A DNA stretch of 64,000 nucleotides from Rhyacophila brunnea (GCA_022495005.1 JAGYXB010001062.1:930001-994000), one strand, 5' to 3'; counted from the first letter of the stretch, positions 45,590-57,470 are shown. Notes: generated from the sequence alone by a model not told the origin. Program-made: numbers and translations.

Positions 45590-45890
45590 ATTTTGTTGTT
45601 AAACTTGTCTATTTGGTTAAAATTTAAAGAAAAATTGTGTGAATAAATCAATGCAAGGACCACTAATGCACTCACTGATTTAAAAAGACAAAGTGAAGGC
45701 ACTCATAAAAAATTGGAGCTTTGGAAAAAATAAGTTCGCCATGTTTCCACTTTTAAACGATTTCTGCGCCAGATATATTGAAGCAAACAAAAATCTAATT
45801 ACTGAGATCTTGGTTAGTTTGCTAATGCACTTTTCACATTATTTCATTAATAGGAAAAAAAAGTCGCCTGCTTTGTTTCAGGGCCATTAA
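45590..45890 (+). pseudogene. hAT transposase fragment of the host element
   Basis: Readable blocks across frameshifts are DNFVVKLVYLVKI, FKEKLCE, DKVKALIKNW, then FAMFPLLNDFCARYIEANKN and LITEILVSLLMHFSHYF. The order 'L-x-DIF-x-LN, K-x-ELWK, MFPLL, I-x-HL-x-L-x-x-xF-x-x-YF' matches the helical segment just before the C-terminal dimerisation domain in ZBED/FAM200-like hAT transposases. Stops and indels rule out function. The 72-codon frame just upstream (45314-45532) remains unassigned. Confidence 0.7.
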
Positions 45891-46235
45891 ATATTTTAAA
45901 TAATATGCGGTTGTGCGTTGCAATTTCACGTGAAACCTATATGATGATTGATATACTTAAATGAGAACTCCCGTGTATAATTTAGGAAATACTACATTAG
46001 AGCACCACTCTGCCCTTAACTTCAGCGATTGATAGGTAGGCCCGCCAAAGATCCTGGCCTGGGGACCCGCTTCAGGATGTGGGGCCCATGATAGAATCCA
46101 TTTGTCAATGAACGATGATGAATTTGGATTGACTACTATTGAAATTGATTGAAACAAGCACATTCATCGCATGAAAAACAAATTAATTTAAGAATGAATA
46201 TAATATAAGTAGGTAGTCAAACCTTGTTTATTTTT

Positions 46236-46662
46236 ACAACGTTTTTATTAGGTCGTATTCTTATTTGTCTGGTGGTTGTTTGTCCGGTACAAATCTTGCA
46301 ATATATTTTTAACTAACTTCCCGACTAGACATTTGAAACTTTTAGAATATATCAGAACACGATGCCAATGCATTTTTTTAAATACTTTTAGCAATCTTTA
46401 AGTAGAATTAAATTCATTTTCAGTTAACTCTGTTTTGTATGAAAAGTTATTTCGGAAGAAATCCGTAATCCAATCCACCATTATTGGTTGCTAGGGTCCT
46501 AACAACTAAATTATTAATATATACGTGTGTTACTATGGAAATCAATATGAGTCTCAAAATGACATTTCTGTATTATTTCTATCAAATACAATTTTTTTGA
46601 TCGTTTAAGCTAGTCAAGTCAATTAGGTATATATGATTCAACAGAAAATTTAAAAACGTTGT
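46236..46662 (+). mobile_element. TIR element family E, 427-bp copy nested in the hAT
   Basis: Ends ACAACGTTTTTATTAGG and TTTAAAAACGTTGT are inverted repeats of about 12 bp. Full-length match to 42090-42525, with a shorter central palindrome. It lies inside the 44587-46832 hAT and so postdates it. Confidence 0.88.
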
Positions 46663-46840
46663 TTATCTTGTAATTATTATAACTATTTTTTTTTCATTAG
46701 TGTTTTAGTGCATTGTTGACTATTTAAAAAGGTGTCAAGTGGTAAAAATTATTTAATGAAATAAAGGGGGGGAGGCGCCAAGATTAGATTTTTTTAAGGG
46801 AGGCGTAGTAACATAAAGTTTGGAAACCACTGGTCTAGTG

Positions 46841-47152
46841 TCAGTCAGCCGAGTGAAAAATCTCTTAGTCACAATTCAAGGGTCTCGACTAGGTTCGCGG
46901 TTCCTGTATTTCGCTCGATTTCTAAATGTATCCTTATAAAATAGTGAGTCATATTAGTACTCATGATCATACGTAAACTTACATGGTTTGGGTTGAAAGT
47001 GATTTGTGACTTAGATCGAAAATGAAACCTTTTTTAGTCGATACTCCGATTACGATAATAGTTTTGGTATCGCTACGCAAGAAAAAACCCGTCTTAACCA
47101 AAGTCAATGGCTTTTTTATCCGTCCGAACGGTTTTCTCACAGCCATGGTGAG
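46841..47152. other. no supported feature
   Basis: AT-rich sequence with an unassigned 88-codon minus frame overlapping the start of element D. Confidence 0.35.
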
Positions 47153-47600
47153 GGCGGTTCCATGACAAAACAGAACAGTGACAAAACAGAACACGACAAA
47201 ACAGAACATGGCAAAACAGAACATGACAAAGCAGAACAGTGACAAAACAGAACAACGATAAATATAACTATGGCCTTTCAGGAAAAATATAAATTTAATA
47301 TTGAAATTGTCCTATCTCTATTTCTTGATAAATTTTTAATAGCACAGATTTTCAATACGCCATAATAAATCAAATTATATAATTTCTGCATTACTAATCG
47401 CTAGAAAGCCTCAAATAAACTTAACTCGGTGTCGCCGGCAAGCTTAGGATATTTCATCTTAATCAATATATATTGTTCAAAATGATTAGGTGACTAGGTA
47501 CAACGAAATAATCAGTTTAATATTTCTGCAGAGATAAAAAACATTGATTACATTGCAATTTCATTACAAGCAATGATTACATTATACAATTTTATATACT

Positions 47601-49765
47601 ACTAGCTGAAGTACCCGGCTTCGCACAGGGTCGCTTCGTGGTTATATTTATCTTAGATATTTAAAAAATAATAAGAGGTAATTTTTTTAATATTAAAATA
47701 TCTGTGTTATACAATATGGCAATACGAAAATAATTCTAATATTAGTATAGGTCAAACAAAAGACCACTAAATTAAAATCGAATCCAAAGTATTAAAAACG
47801 ATGCATGAGTGCGAGTGAGAAAGTATTCGGCACCCTTATAATCTCTGCGACACGCGCTAAAGTATGATAAAAGGTCTACATATTATGTTTTCGTTAGTTT
47901 CCAAAAGTATCGCCAACAAATCGTGGAGAATCGCTTCACGTAGCATCGTAGCTCGTGTTGCTAAATTGCTATTTTTTGTGTTAGACATAAAGTCAATGGT
48001 AAATATTTTTTGTTAATTAAGTAGGAAAGATGGTTCTGTGTATTGTATTAAAATATGGTAGCCATACTGATAAGCAAGAATATGGTATTACGTTTCATAG
48101 GTAAGTTGATACATGTTCATGATAATTTATTTGTATATTATTATATATATTATCAGTGACCTAGTGTTTCTTTAAAATAACTTAAATTATGGATATCTTT
48201 ACCTAATGGTTGCATTTTGACCGCTTAAAAATAGTATATAACGTAAAAAAATTGAAAATTATATTTTAATTCTGAGCGTCTAGTGCGAGCACTTTGGGCG
48301 AGCACTACCGAAATGGTCTATGGTCTCGAACATTTGTAGACGAATTCGTTTGCTCGCTCACAAACCAAACGCATGGCACGCAGCTTCATTTAGCAATGCA
48401 ACGGGTGGTGTCTAGATGTATCTATAGTCTATGATGCAAACGTTATTAATATGTAAAAAAAAATTAATATGTAAAAAAAAAAAATCAAAATTGCATGGAA
48501 CAAACAAACAATAAACGTTGTATTTTATATAATACTAATTTAGAAACTTTCGCAGGTGTACGCACAACAACTCACAAAAGTTTCATCGCAATCGGTTGAA
48601 TGTTATAGGAACGCATACGAATAGAAGAAGTAGATGATTTTCTAATTCAGAAATCTTCGTGGGCATGCGCACGACAACTCACTAAAGTTTCATTGCGAAT
48701 AGAAGAAGAAGGAGATGGTTATTCTAATTCAGAAACCTTTGCAGGTTTTGACACAATTATTGACGAAAGTTTTATTGCAATCGGATGAATGGAAGAATAT
48801 AAAATAAAAGAAGATGGTTGTATTAATTCAGAAACCTTTGCGGGTGTTACCACAACAACTGACGAAGGTTTCATCGCAATCGGATGAATGGTATAGGAAC
48901 CATACGAATAATGTATAAAGTATAAAGAATAATGTATAAAGTATAGGAACCATAAGATATAATGAAGAAGAAGAAGAAGATGGTTGTACTTATTCAGAAA
49001 CCTTTGCGGATGTTACCACAACAACTGACGAAGGTTTCATCGCAATCGGATGAATGGTATAGGAACCATAAGATATAATGAAGAAGATGGTTGTACTAAT
49101 TCAGAAACCTTTGCAGGTGTTGGCACAACCACTAACGAAAGTTTCATCGCAATCGGATGAATGGTATAGGGACCATAAAAATAAAAGAAGATAGAATGAT
49201 GAAGAAGAAGAAGATAGTTGTACTTATTGAGAAACCTTTGCGGGCGTTACCACAACAACTGACGAAGGTTTCATCGCAATCGGATGAATGGTACAGGAAC
49301 CATACGAATAAAAGAAGATATAATGAAGAAGAAGTAGAAGAAACCTTTGCGAGTGTGTGTACAATAACTGACGAAAGTTTCGTTGCAATCGGATGAATGG
49401 TATAGGAACCATACGAATAAAAGAAAATAGAATGATGAAGAAGAAGAAGATGATGATTTTTCTAATTCAGAAACCTTTGCGGGTGTACATACAACCACTT
49501 ACCAAAATTTCATCGTAATCCGATGAATGGTATAGGAACGCATACGGGACAGACAGAAAGACAGACAGACAAACAGGCATACAGACAGACAGACATTCAT
49601 TTTTGTATATAAGATATAGCCTATACTCTTCACGAAAGTGCAAGCAATAAGTTAACAAAGCTTTATCGCAATCGGATGAACGGTATGGCAGTGCATTCAA
49701 TACGAACAAACAAACAAACAAACAAACACACAAACAAATATTATTTTTTATATATTAGATATATA
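47601..49765 (+). mobile_element. retroelement-like repeat inserted in element D
   Basis: Starts ACTAGCTGAAGTACCCGGCT, a word that begins many insect interspersed repeats. It ends with two stretches typical of their 3' ends: GACAGACAGACA-type and CAAACAAACAAA-type simple repeats followed by ATTxATTTTTxTATATxAGAT. Between them is an expanded minisatellite. No reverse-transcriptase frame is present. Class is uncertain (LINE or Penelope 3' part). Confidence 0.6.
48540..49690 (+). repeat. minisatellite, nine full units of about 80-165 bp plus a partial
   Basis: Each unit carries CAGAAACCTTTGCGGGTG, a CACAACAACTGACGAA(A/G)G word, TTTCATCGCAATCGGATGAA and TGGTATAGGAAC, followed by an AGAAGAAGAAGA-type purine tract of variable length. 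Units start near 48542, 48650, 48730, 48829, 48995, 49102, 49230, 49339 and 49469, with a partial at about 49627. The unit is the normally single 3' segment of the host repeat. Confidence 0.92.
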
Positions 49766-50016
49766 TAAAAAAATGCATTATTTTCAAAACAACGGTATTG
49801 TAAAAAAAATGAAAGTATGTATTATTATACCTTGATGGTTTCACTTAAAAATTGTTTTTTTTTTTTATAAATAAGTATATGTATTTCGTTTAAAATTTAA
49901 TTAATAAATAGATTCCACAAAAATTAATGTATCATTTTCCCCCTGACTGTTCTGTTTTATCACTGTTCTGTTTTGTCATGTTCTGTTTTGTCACTGTTCT
50001 GTTTTGTCCGGTCACC

Positions 50017-50938
50017 CCCTGGGCTATCTACGCAGATCGTTGTCTACTTAAAATAGGTATACACATACGCTGCATCTACGATACCTTTCATACCACATAC
50101 CCAGTGATGCTGGTGAATATAGATATTTATATATATTACCAGGAAGCACTAATATCAACCTAAACAATCAATATGCACGTACACGAAAAGGTGATGAAAC
50201 GCAAATCGTTTCAGTTCCTAAAACTCGCCGTATTATTTTTCTCCGCTGATTGAATATAAATAAGTTTTTTCCCACTCTAGTTGAAATAACTTGTTGTCGA
50301 TGGAAAACATCGTGGAGATTTTCTCCAGTGCTATGGCTCGATGCCAATTTTCACAGTAATTACACATTTGAGTGCAAGAAGCAGGAACGCTAGGCTATTT
50401 TGCTTCACCGGCTCGCTTATTGGCTATTCCACTCCCTTATCAACGTACGATTACCATATGGGTTAGCATACAATACCCACATATAGGTAATACCGCACAT
50501 GTATACTACAACTAAAATTTAATAATTGCACCACCCATGTCCCCTTATGAAACTGCTAGTTTCAAAGTCGGTTATCTCCATATTTCGTCATTTTGAGATA
50601 ATCACAATAAACCATCAAACACGTTATGTACTACAAATAGAATAGTTCATCCGCACGTTAGTAAACGAATAGTGAAATAAAATTTCATTGGCGTCATTAA
50701 AATTAATTAAAATCATGTTTTAAGTTCGTTGTAAAATATAACAAATTTAATGGTGGCGTATCAGAATGCAATCAACCTCCGGTATAATTATATTTAACTA
50801 AGGAACAAATTTGGCTTTGATATTTTATGAATATAATATTATACAATGTAAAAATACTTGCTGAATCCGAATCACGATAAAAATAAAAAAAGTAAAGGTG
50901 GAAGTAACAGACTTTGAAACCAATAGCCTCTTATGTTA
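50017..50938. other. no supported feature
   Basis: AT-rich sequence; no gene or repeat with boundaries recognised. Confidence 0.4.
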
Positions 50939-51045
50939 CCTAGTCCCCATCCAGGTAGGTACCGTTATCTTACTGCACCGGTTATGCACTGGCCGAGCGA
51001 CATGTCCGGCCCATTGGCATTTCATCGCTCGGCATCCACATTGGG
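50939..51045 (-). pseudogene. LINE reverse-transcriptase tail relic
   Basis: One minus-strand frame reads RAMKCQWAGHVARPVHNRCS then KITVPTWM. This fits the conserved 'LKWxWAGHVARxxDxRWxKxxxxW' block near the C terminus of Jockey/R1-like polymerases. Only about 35 residues are recognisable. Confidence 0.6.
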
Positions 51046-51219
51046 TTCTTAAAGGTAGGTACATATTTCACATGGATTCGTTATCACTGATAGCACACAT
51101 TGGTTAATACCACTATTTAAGAGGAACAAACACTACACAATGGAAGGTAAATTTTAATAAATATTTAGGATCTCGAATATGATACTTGTGCGACCTCTAT
51201 TATCTTAACAAATTCTATA

Positions 51220-51750
51220 TTATTTTGATTCAAAGTACTTATATATTTCAAAGAATTGTTTATTTACATTCCAGTATTCGGATTGGTTATTTTTGTGTGA
51301 AAATATGGTAATATTAATATTAACATATAGAGGAGATAGAGTTGAATGTTTTGAAATCGACGTACGCATAGAAAGATTTATTTTCAAAATCATTTTATCG
51401 AAACTGTTGTAGGTAGATACTAGATAGATATAGATACGTGTAGTATTGAAAACTCTTTTCAACATTTTAGACGATTTTCGATCGCAGCCGTCGGCTTTGC
51501 GCAATATGTCACATACTCTTCTCCGTCTGTGTTTGTTATTCCTAACTATTTCCAGCTTTGCTTTAGTGCCGCGTAACACCGAAAGCACTTTTTGAGGAGA
51601 GCTTTCGGAAAGTAAACCAGATGTAACTTTAATAGCTGTTTTGTTTATGAAAGTTAACTTCATATACTTTACTAGTAGTTCACTGTTCGTTATCGTGTTT
51701 ATTACCAATCGATGAGTGAGATAAATCTTCTGTATCCTCGACGGATTCAA
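51220..51750 (-). CDS. unassigned 176-codon open frame
   Basis: The longest ATG-initiated open frame in the window. The first two thirds are strongly basic (residues about 64-100 include NNKHRRRRVCDILRKADGCD and KMLKRVF). The last third is hydrophobic and AT-driven, so a true coding end near residue 105 is possible. A second frame upstream overlaps it (MVESVEDTEDLSHSSIGNKH, then a stop), which suggests decay with a frameshift rather than an intact gene. I recognise no family, signal peptide or membrane segment. Dispersed repeat C begins 35 bp upstream of the ATG. It may be a chance frame, a transposon relic or an orphan exon. Confidence 0.25.
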   Translation of the reverse strand: MNPSRIQKIYLTHRLVINTITNSELLVKYMKLTFINKTAIKVTSGLLSESSPQKVLSVLRGTKAKLEIVRNNKHRRRRVCDILRKADGCDRKSSKMLKRVFNTTRIYIYLVSTYNSFDKMILKINLSMRTSISKHSTLSPLYVNINITIFSHKNNQSEYWNVNKQFFEIYKYFESK

Positions 51751-51784
51751 CCATAATTTTTATATTGCAATTCATCATATAAAA

Positions 51785-51985
51785 TGTAATCAAACCACAC
51801 CCGTATGACGGGACCCTACGTTTAGTGCGAAGCATATTTTTTGTGACTGGGAATGTCTCAGGAACAATTATCCAAGTCTAAAGTCGCCATGCACTCAAGT
51901 GTGCTTTGACTGAATTTGCATTACTTAAATATGTTAATTCTATTGTAAAGTCTATTGAAGAGAGAGGAGCACATATAGACAAAAT
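51785..51985 (+). repeat. dispersed repeat C, copy 3
   Basis: CAAACCACACCC, CGGGACCCTACGTTT, GCGAAGCAT, TGTCTCAGGAAC, GTCGCCATG and GTGCTTTGACTGAATTTGC in the same order as 36490-36700. Confidence 0.65.
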
Positions 51986-52139
51986 TAAAAATTTTAATTA
52001 TAAAAAATTGTTTAATAGGTACATTATCTTTAATTGACATAATATGTTACAGTGGATTGGTTATATTATATGTAATACTATTTTCTGTGACGAAGAGTTG
52101 AGTCCTTGAGATCTGTCTTTACCTATCATAAAAATTCAT

Positions 52140-52360
52140 TGGATCCGACAAAATGACAATTGTTTACTTCTTCAAACGAATGGGAAAGGACCAACAGGTT
52201 AGTTCTGCGTAGGATCAAAACCAGACAACTACCGTCCTACAGTATCTCGGCCACATGAGAGAATGTACAAGGAAGGTCAACGGTATACATAGCAGAGAAA
52301 AACACCGCCTTCGTGGCTTAAGAACCTCTGTGAATAGTAAGAGTGCAAGTGCAACTCTAC
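52140..52360 (+). pseudogene. possible LINE reverse-transcriptase relic
   Basis: Frames read LRRIKTRQL and then, shifted, QYLGHMRECTRKVNGIHS with REKHRLRGL. This is reminiscent of 'EVLRRIxxRxLxYLGHIxR...' in LINE polymerase tails. Too degraded to be sure. Confidence 0.4.
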
Positions 52361-54274
52361 CGAATTGTTCTGGATAACACGACAAAAATAACATGACAGA
52401 CCTCATATAGCAGAGAAGATAGCACAAAGAGATGAAAAATAACTATTGATTTAATATGAATTTGCTGTATAATTGGTGTGTTGGGTGTGTTTTAGAAGCC
52501 ATCTATATACTGAAATCGCATAATGATTTTGAACCGAGTACATAAAACATGATTTCGGTTCATGGAAATATATTTGGAGCGTATATGACTTTGTATACGG
52601 TATGTAGATGTAACAAGTAGGTATCTTAATTATTACATACCATAAAGATTTTTCGATATTTTGACAGTAAAGTTAGCAATATTACAATTTTTTAGAATGC
52701 TTTATGTATTAAAATATTGCTGCAAATAATAATTAATAATCGTATATCCAAAATACAAAAGTGAATAAATATTGTTATTGATTATTCTATCGTTGTCTTA
52801 TTTTTTGTTTGATATCGACAGTGAAACATTTTTATTATTTATTTCTACTGTGTCATTTTTTCAGTTTATTAATTGATAATAATAAATTTGCCTACTGTTA
52901 TTTATTTAGCTTTCCTTGGTCTAGTTTCTGAAAAAAGTTAATACGTTTCAATAATATATTGAATATGTAATTGCCTACCTTTCTACTTATTAAAATAGGC
53001 AAATACGTGGGTTAAAAACTTCTGTTGTCGAGTATTCAGTGGCGCGTTACGCTGACACGGCAAGGAGGGTGGATTCGGGGTGGCACTGAATGTTTCGTGA
53101 GAATGTGCATCCATGCGAGCTATAAATAACAACAGATCTGCTCCTACTCGTGTATTCCGGGCGTCACTGCGCAAACCTATTTGGGTCGATCATGATTCAG
53201 AATTGAGAGATGTCTGAATAATTTTCAGATGGGCCATTTCCGAACCAGTCGTTCTTTTGGTTCACCGTGCGCATTATTAAGTCTTTGAGTCACTTCCATT
53301 GTTATGTGTGTGGTCACCGCAGAATGAATTAAATGATCTCCAGGACGATGGCTCACAAATTATTAGTGGAAGCAAAAAATAGTCTGGGTATATTCAGGTG
53401 ATTCAAGTTGTTTATTTTAATATGTTTTCCTGTAATTATGACCAGTAAGATGTGTTGGGTACCATTTTAATTATCTTTATTGAAACATGTAGGAGAAATA
53501 AATTATTTTTTTGTTTTTAATTTACAAGAATTTTATTATAGCGAGCTACCCTACTTCTATATGCAGTAATTATGCAATGTGTAAAAATGGCACATGTTAA
53601 ATAGGTACCTTTTCCTATCCCCTTGCGGTATCAAGTGTACAGAGGACAGAGGCTGCATTAGGTACCTACTTTTTTTGGATTACATGATAATCCTTTGCCT
53701 CGCGTACTCACCAATGTTCCCTGTAAGTGTGCGCGTGTGCGCGCGTACACCTCCCAAAATGTGTCCGCACACATGTTTTCATCCCCCGCACAGTCCTCGC
53801 ACAAAAAATTGTAAATTAAAGTTTCCTTTGCCAGATTTTCGTTTTGCTCGAATGCACGAAACCATCACATGTATAATTCTTTGACTCATTTCTCGGAAGG
53901 CGAAGGTCCAGTGCGACTAACGCGAGCACGCAAGTGAAATTTCACGTCGAGCGGGATCACTATATCCGTCCAGTTATATCGCGTGCCAAAGTATACGAAA
54001 AGAAGATATGTATTTTAGTGTTTATCAATGACCATCTATGTGCCTGGTCCTCCACATTTCTTAGTCTTTGACATGTTTCAACTTGCAAGAAACATTGTCA
54101 GTACAGTCTCATAGTAGTCCTAGTTTATTTATTTCAAAAATTATCGTTAGTGATATTATTATATAAAATCACTGAAATTAATAAATATCCCTTAAAATAA
54201 ACTTAAATTGTATGTGTGCGTTTGTGGGTGGGAGGAGGGGTGTACCCGAATGACACCCACCAATTAATTCTGTC
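52361..54274. other. unannotated AT-rich DNA
   Basis: No supported gene. GTGTGCGCGTGTGCGCGCGT near 53728-53745 is a short purine-pyrimidine alternating run. Confidence 0.4.
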
Positions 54275-54282
54275 AACTAACC

Positions 54283-54543
54283 TAGTGTTATTCAACCAAT
54301 GCTCCGCGAAAGCTTTCACCATGCTTTCAACGGACTATACCGCTACGCGATTCGAGGAATTCCACTAGATGAAAATGCTGACCGCTGAATCAATGTTACC
54401 ATGTCTACTGAAATTTCACTGTAAATTTGTTTACAAAGAAGCAGCAGTGGCACGAACCAAAATTTGTATCTGATGGCTGATACCGGCCTGCGAAATATGT
54501 ATCTTATGTTCGCTGGGGCGCGGGTAAAGGTTGAAGAACACTG
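54283..54543. mobile_element. short hAT element, 261 bp
   Basis: Left TAGTGTTATTCAACCAATGC and right GGTTGAAGAACACTG are inverted repeats with mismatches. Flanking octamers AACTAACC (54275-54282) and TACTAACC (54544-54551) match at seven of eight. CTCCGCG and GGGGCGCGGG words lie inside the ends. No coding capacity; the long minus frame across it is a by-product. Confidence 0.8.
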
Positions 54544-54714
54544 TACTAACCTACGCCAAATTTCGCTACTGCTTTGGTGCGAAGGGTATCCACTGACCAA
54601 ACGCTTCGAACCCTGAATTTTTTTTATTAAATTTTCTCCACAATCCGATGTGGATATTGGTCGCCTCATGGAGACGTTTCGTAACACATTTTTTACAAGA
54701 AATCGATGGTACCC

Positions 54715-54840
54715 ATTTGCTCGACTTAGGCTGGGTGCAAACACATTTTCAAAAAATAACATGTGAATTTGCGATAGCCGGGATTCGAACCCTTACCAGG
54801 CATATACATTACTTCTCGACCATCTTGGGACAATAGTTAA
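54715..54840 (-). repeat. tRNA-derived SINE with A-box-like and B-box motifs
   Basis: Minus strand: CAAGATGGTCGAGAAG (A-box-like, recalling the TGGCCGAG of tRNA-Leu), then GGGTTCGAATCCCGG (B box and T arm), GCTATCGCAAATTCACATG, a T-rich stretch and GTGTTTGCACCCAGCCTAAG. It is the most complete head-plus-body copy of the family here. Confidence 0.7.
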
Positions 54841-55778
54841 TTACACTTAATTGTTATACTTACTTTTTTTAAAACTATTTCGGCCTTTACATTATATGAA
54901 CACAGTATACAGTATATGTAATTATGTAGTACATTTGGTGAAGGTGTGAAGGAGGAGACGTGATTTCCCTATAAAAGTCGCTGAAGGTAATTTCAGTTTG
55001 ACGCTAATATCATTTTTGTTGTATACAAAATATATAAATTCTCTTTATATTTTCAGAGTTTTAATACTAATTAGTGGTTTTGTTGGTCCATTACGTTCGT
55101 AAGTTTATACTACATCTCTATATAAGATGGTTTTATTCAGCATGTTGACCAGATTAATAATTTTTAACTGAATTAGAGTACTTTCGTCGAAAAGTCACAA
55201 CACGTGTCGATTAGATGCTTTCTTAAGTATTAATAAACTGTAATAATATGTACTAGGTATTATTTTTATCCGTGAATTAAAAGTTTCCCAGTGTATCCTC
55301 CATATAAAATAATATATATCGCTTTACCTAAGCAACTCTTACCTTATGTTGTTTTTGTAGAAATATTATTTTATGTACTTAATTACCGTACCTTCGTTTT
55401 GTGATGTTGAAAATTAAGCTTTATGAAAAGCTTTAAGCTCAAAGTATTCTCCGTCATGCCTTCCACAACGTAGCAGTAATATTATTATTTTCAATCTATT
55501 ACTAATTAAATTTAATAGTGTATCCTCTTTGGTTCTATAATACCTACATTGCGCATACAACCTTATTGTTCAAGGGCTGCATAAAACTAGAAATTATAAG
55601 TATAACTTTATACCTAATAACACCTGTCTCGATTACGATCAAAACATCGATAATAGCTTAGATATCTGGATCTGGGGGTGTTTAACACGATGATAGCACT
55701 TCACAAAGAAAGCTGGTTTTCCAAATAGAAATGGCTGGACTAGAATTCAATCTCTAAATTTGATTTCCTAGGTCTCTA
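54841..55778. other. no supported feature
   Basis: AT-rich sequence; nothing recognised. Confidence 0.4.
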
Positions 55779-55905
55779 GTGGAATCAAATGCCGCTTCGC
55801 ATTACGGTGGCGAGCTATGTGATCGCATGAAGATTCAAAGCAACCGTATGCTGAGCTTCAAAAACATATGCTTACGGCAAATACTGGGTGTGCGCCATCC
55901 GACGG
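55779..55905 (+). pseudogene. LINE reverse-transcriptase relic
   Basis: One frame reads ELCDRMKIQSNRMLSFKNIC then LRQILGVRHPT. This matches the 'lesFhxrCLRrILGixWpd' block of CR1/I-like polymerase tails. The match ends after about 40 residues. Confidence 0.5.
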
Positions 55906-56158
55906 TACCTATTACTTTAAAAGTAACTCAGATATATAAAACATACAATAATATTATTGCATTTCGTCATATCTAGTGTGAAAATTTTATATTGGATCTA
56001 GTACTATGGCCTGTCTTTTCTTCGTGCAAAATGGATTTCTGCGTCTATAATCCACGTAGTATGTGCGGTAGAGTTATGGGATGTTGACATGCCCTGGGTA
56101 GACACCAAAACTAGCGAGCGACAGGGATTATTGCAGGCGCCGAACGGTGTCCCTATGC

Positions 56159-56370
56159 CAGTGGCGAAGGGTGGAGGTAGGGTGTTAAGATCCGACATAA
56201 ATAGTGCCCACTAAACTCTGTCAGTCAAGCGTATTTTGTTTTCGTTGTACTAAGACTACAATGTTTACATAGTTTTTGTTAGTTATTTTAATTTAAGTTT
56301 AATAAATAAAACAATTTAAAACTAATTGACACCATCTGTAATATGTATTCGTAATTCAACGTATGATTGA
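56159..56370 (+). mobile_element. hAT family CAGTGGCGAAGG, right-truncated copy
   Basis: CAGTGGCGAAGGGTGGAGGT at 56159, then GTTAAGATCCGACATAAAT and later GACACCATCTGTAA, follow the 37638-38220 copy. No right terminal repeat was found. Confidence 0.7.
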
Positions 56371-57470
56371 CAAAATTTTCTACCGCAGATACTCCGTTTA
56401 TTTGACCGTTAAACGCTGGTTATGGCTTTTTTCTGAGGGCACCTAAAATGCAGGTATCAGTAGTATATATAAATAGGTAACGTAAAATTTTCAAAACATT
56501 CGTACGGCAGATATTACAGAATCAACGGCTTTATTCAGTCTACTTATAAACGTTATATTAGAAAACAAATTACGTAAGCGATTTAGCGCTGCGTATTTCT
56601 CGCAGTAGTGTTTTCGATTCGATTTCGCAGCGGTGTGATTGCCTGCCTCTTGATCTACACCCCCCGGCAGCAACCGGCTCCAAAAGACACTTCTGAAACA
56701 AGAGCACATTCTCGTATCAATCCCAACGTTTACGCTATGAGAAATAAAATAATATGCAATCATTATCAGCTGGCCGGTCGTAGTTGGTACCATACCTGTG
56801 CAGTTATGTAACAGTGTTGTCGGTCGGGCTAATGATTTTATGATTTGAATTGAATTATTAATATGCTAGCCTCATTTTGTGTTACTGTAAACGGTGAATT
56901 AATTACATGCATGTTTGTTTTAACACAACGTTCCCGGTGGGGTTGCCTACCATGAAATTCATCAATCAATGTTTTGTTTCCGGTTTGTTATAATAACGAA
57001 TTATAAACGCGACAAGAAAAGGAAACGTTTATGTTGACTTGTGTACTACCCAATTTTCTTTTGACCCAGCTTTGACGTAGCTAACTAAATATTAATATTA
57101 TTTAGCTACCACGATACACTTGTCAAGCTTATCCGACTACTTGAATGAGTTGACGTCCAAAATCGTCACAAATAAAAAATAATTAATTTAAAACTTACTA
57201 CTTACATAAACGTATATTAATATAATATTTTATTTTTTTAAATAGTTAACGTGAATTTTTGAGCTTTACTATGAGTGCCAAAATTTATGTTACGTTATCA
57301 TGTAATATTATTATTATTATCTCTAATGTATAATAGTGCAAGTAGCAATGGAGCTAAGTAATGTGAGAAAGGAATAGTTTGTAAAATTTAAATTTAAAAC
57401 ATTATTTTAAAATTTTAAATTTTTGTTAAATAATTACAAGATAAAAAGAACTTTTTATATACAACGTTTT
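56371..57470. other. no supported feature
   Basis: Overlapping short frames on both strands at 56491-56811 are unassigned. The rest is AT-rich with nothing recognised. Confidence 0.4.

Larger units (their letters stand above)
44587..46832 (+). mobile_element. hAT element with perfect duplication and two nested insertions, 2.25 kb
   Basis: Left end CAGCGATTTCCAAACTGG and right end AGTTTGGAAACCACTG form a 16-bp terminal repeat with two mismatches. GTCTAGTG flanks both sides exactly (44579-44586, 46833-46840). Subterminal GGGGCGCGGAGGG and GGGGGGAGGCGCC words mirror each other. A LINE fragment (44651-45318) and a family E element (46236-46662) sit inside, leaving about 1.15 kb of hAT sequence with a transposase relic. 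Confidence 0.95.
47153..50016 (+). mobile_element. element D, long copy split by a retroelement-like insert
   Basis: The left end is six 15/16-bp units (about 47162-47262, GACAAAACAGAACA-type). The right end is four inverted units (about 49950-50010). The flanking unique parts match the compact copy at 28155-28601. The match breaks after CGAAATAAT (47511) and resumes at AATAGATTCCACAAAAATTA (about 49907), so about 2.4 kb was inserted. Confidence 0.85.

Noticed and set aside
47153..47265. Coding repeat protein in the GACAAAACAGAACA array
   Set aside because: Units vary between 15 and 16 bp, so no frame is maintained. The array is also inverted at the other end of the element.
48540..49690. 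CRISPR array
   Set aside because: The repeats are about 80-165 bp, diverged and continuous, with no unique spacers of constant size. The genome is eukaryotic, so this is a minisatellite.
54343..54762. 139-codon minus-strand frame
   Set aside because: It runs through a hAT element with defined ends and target duplication and into the SINE next to it. The frame is a by-product of their composition.
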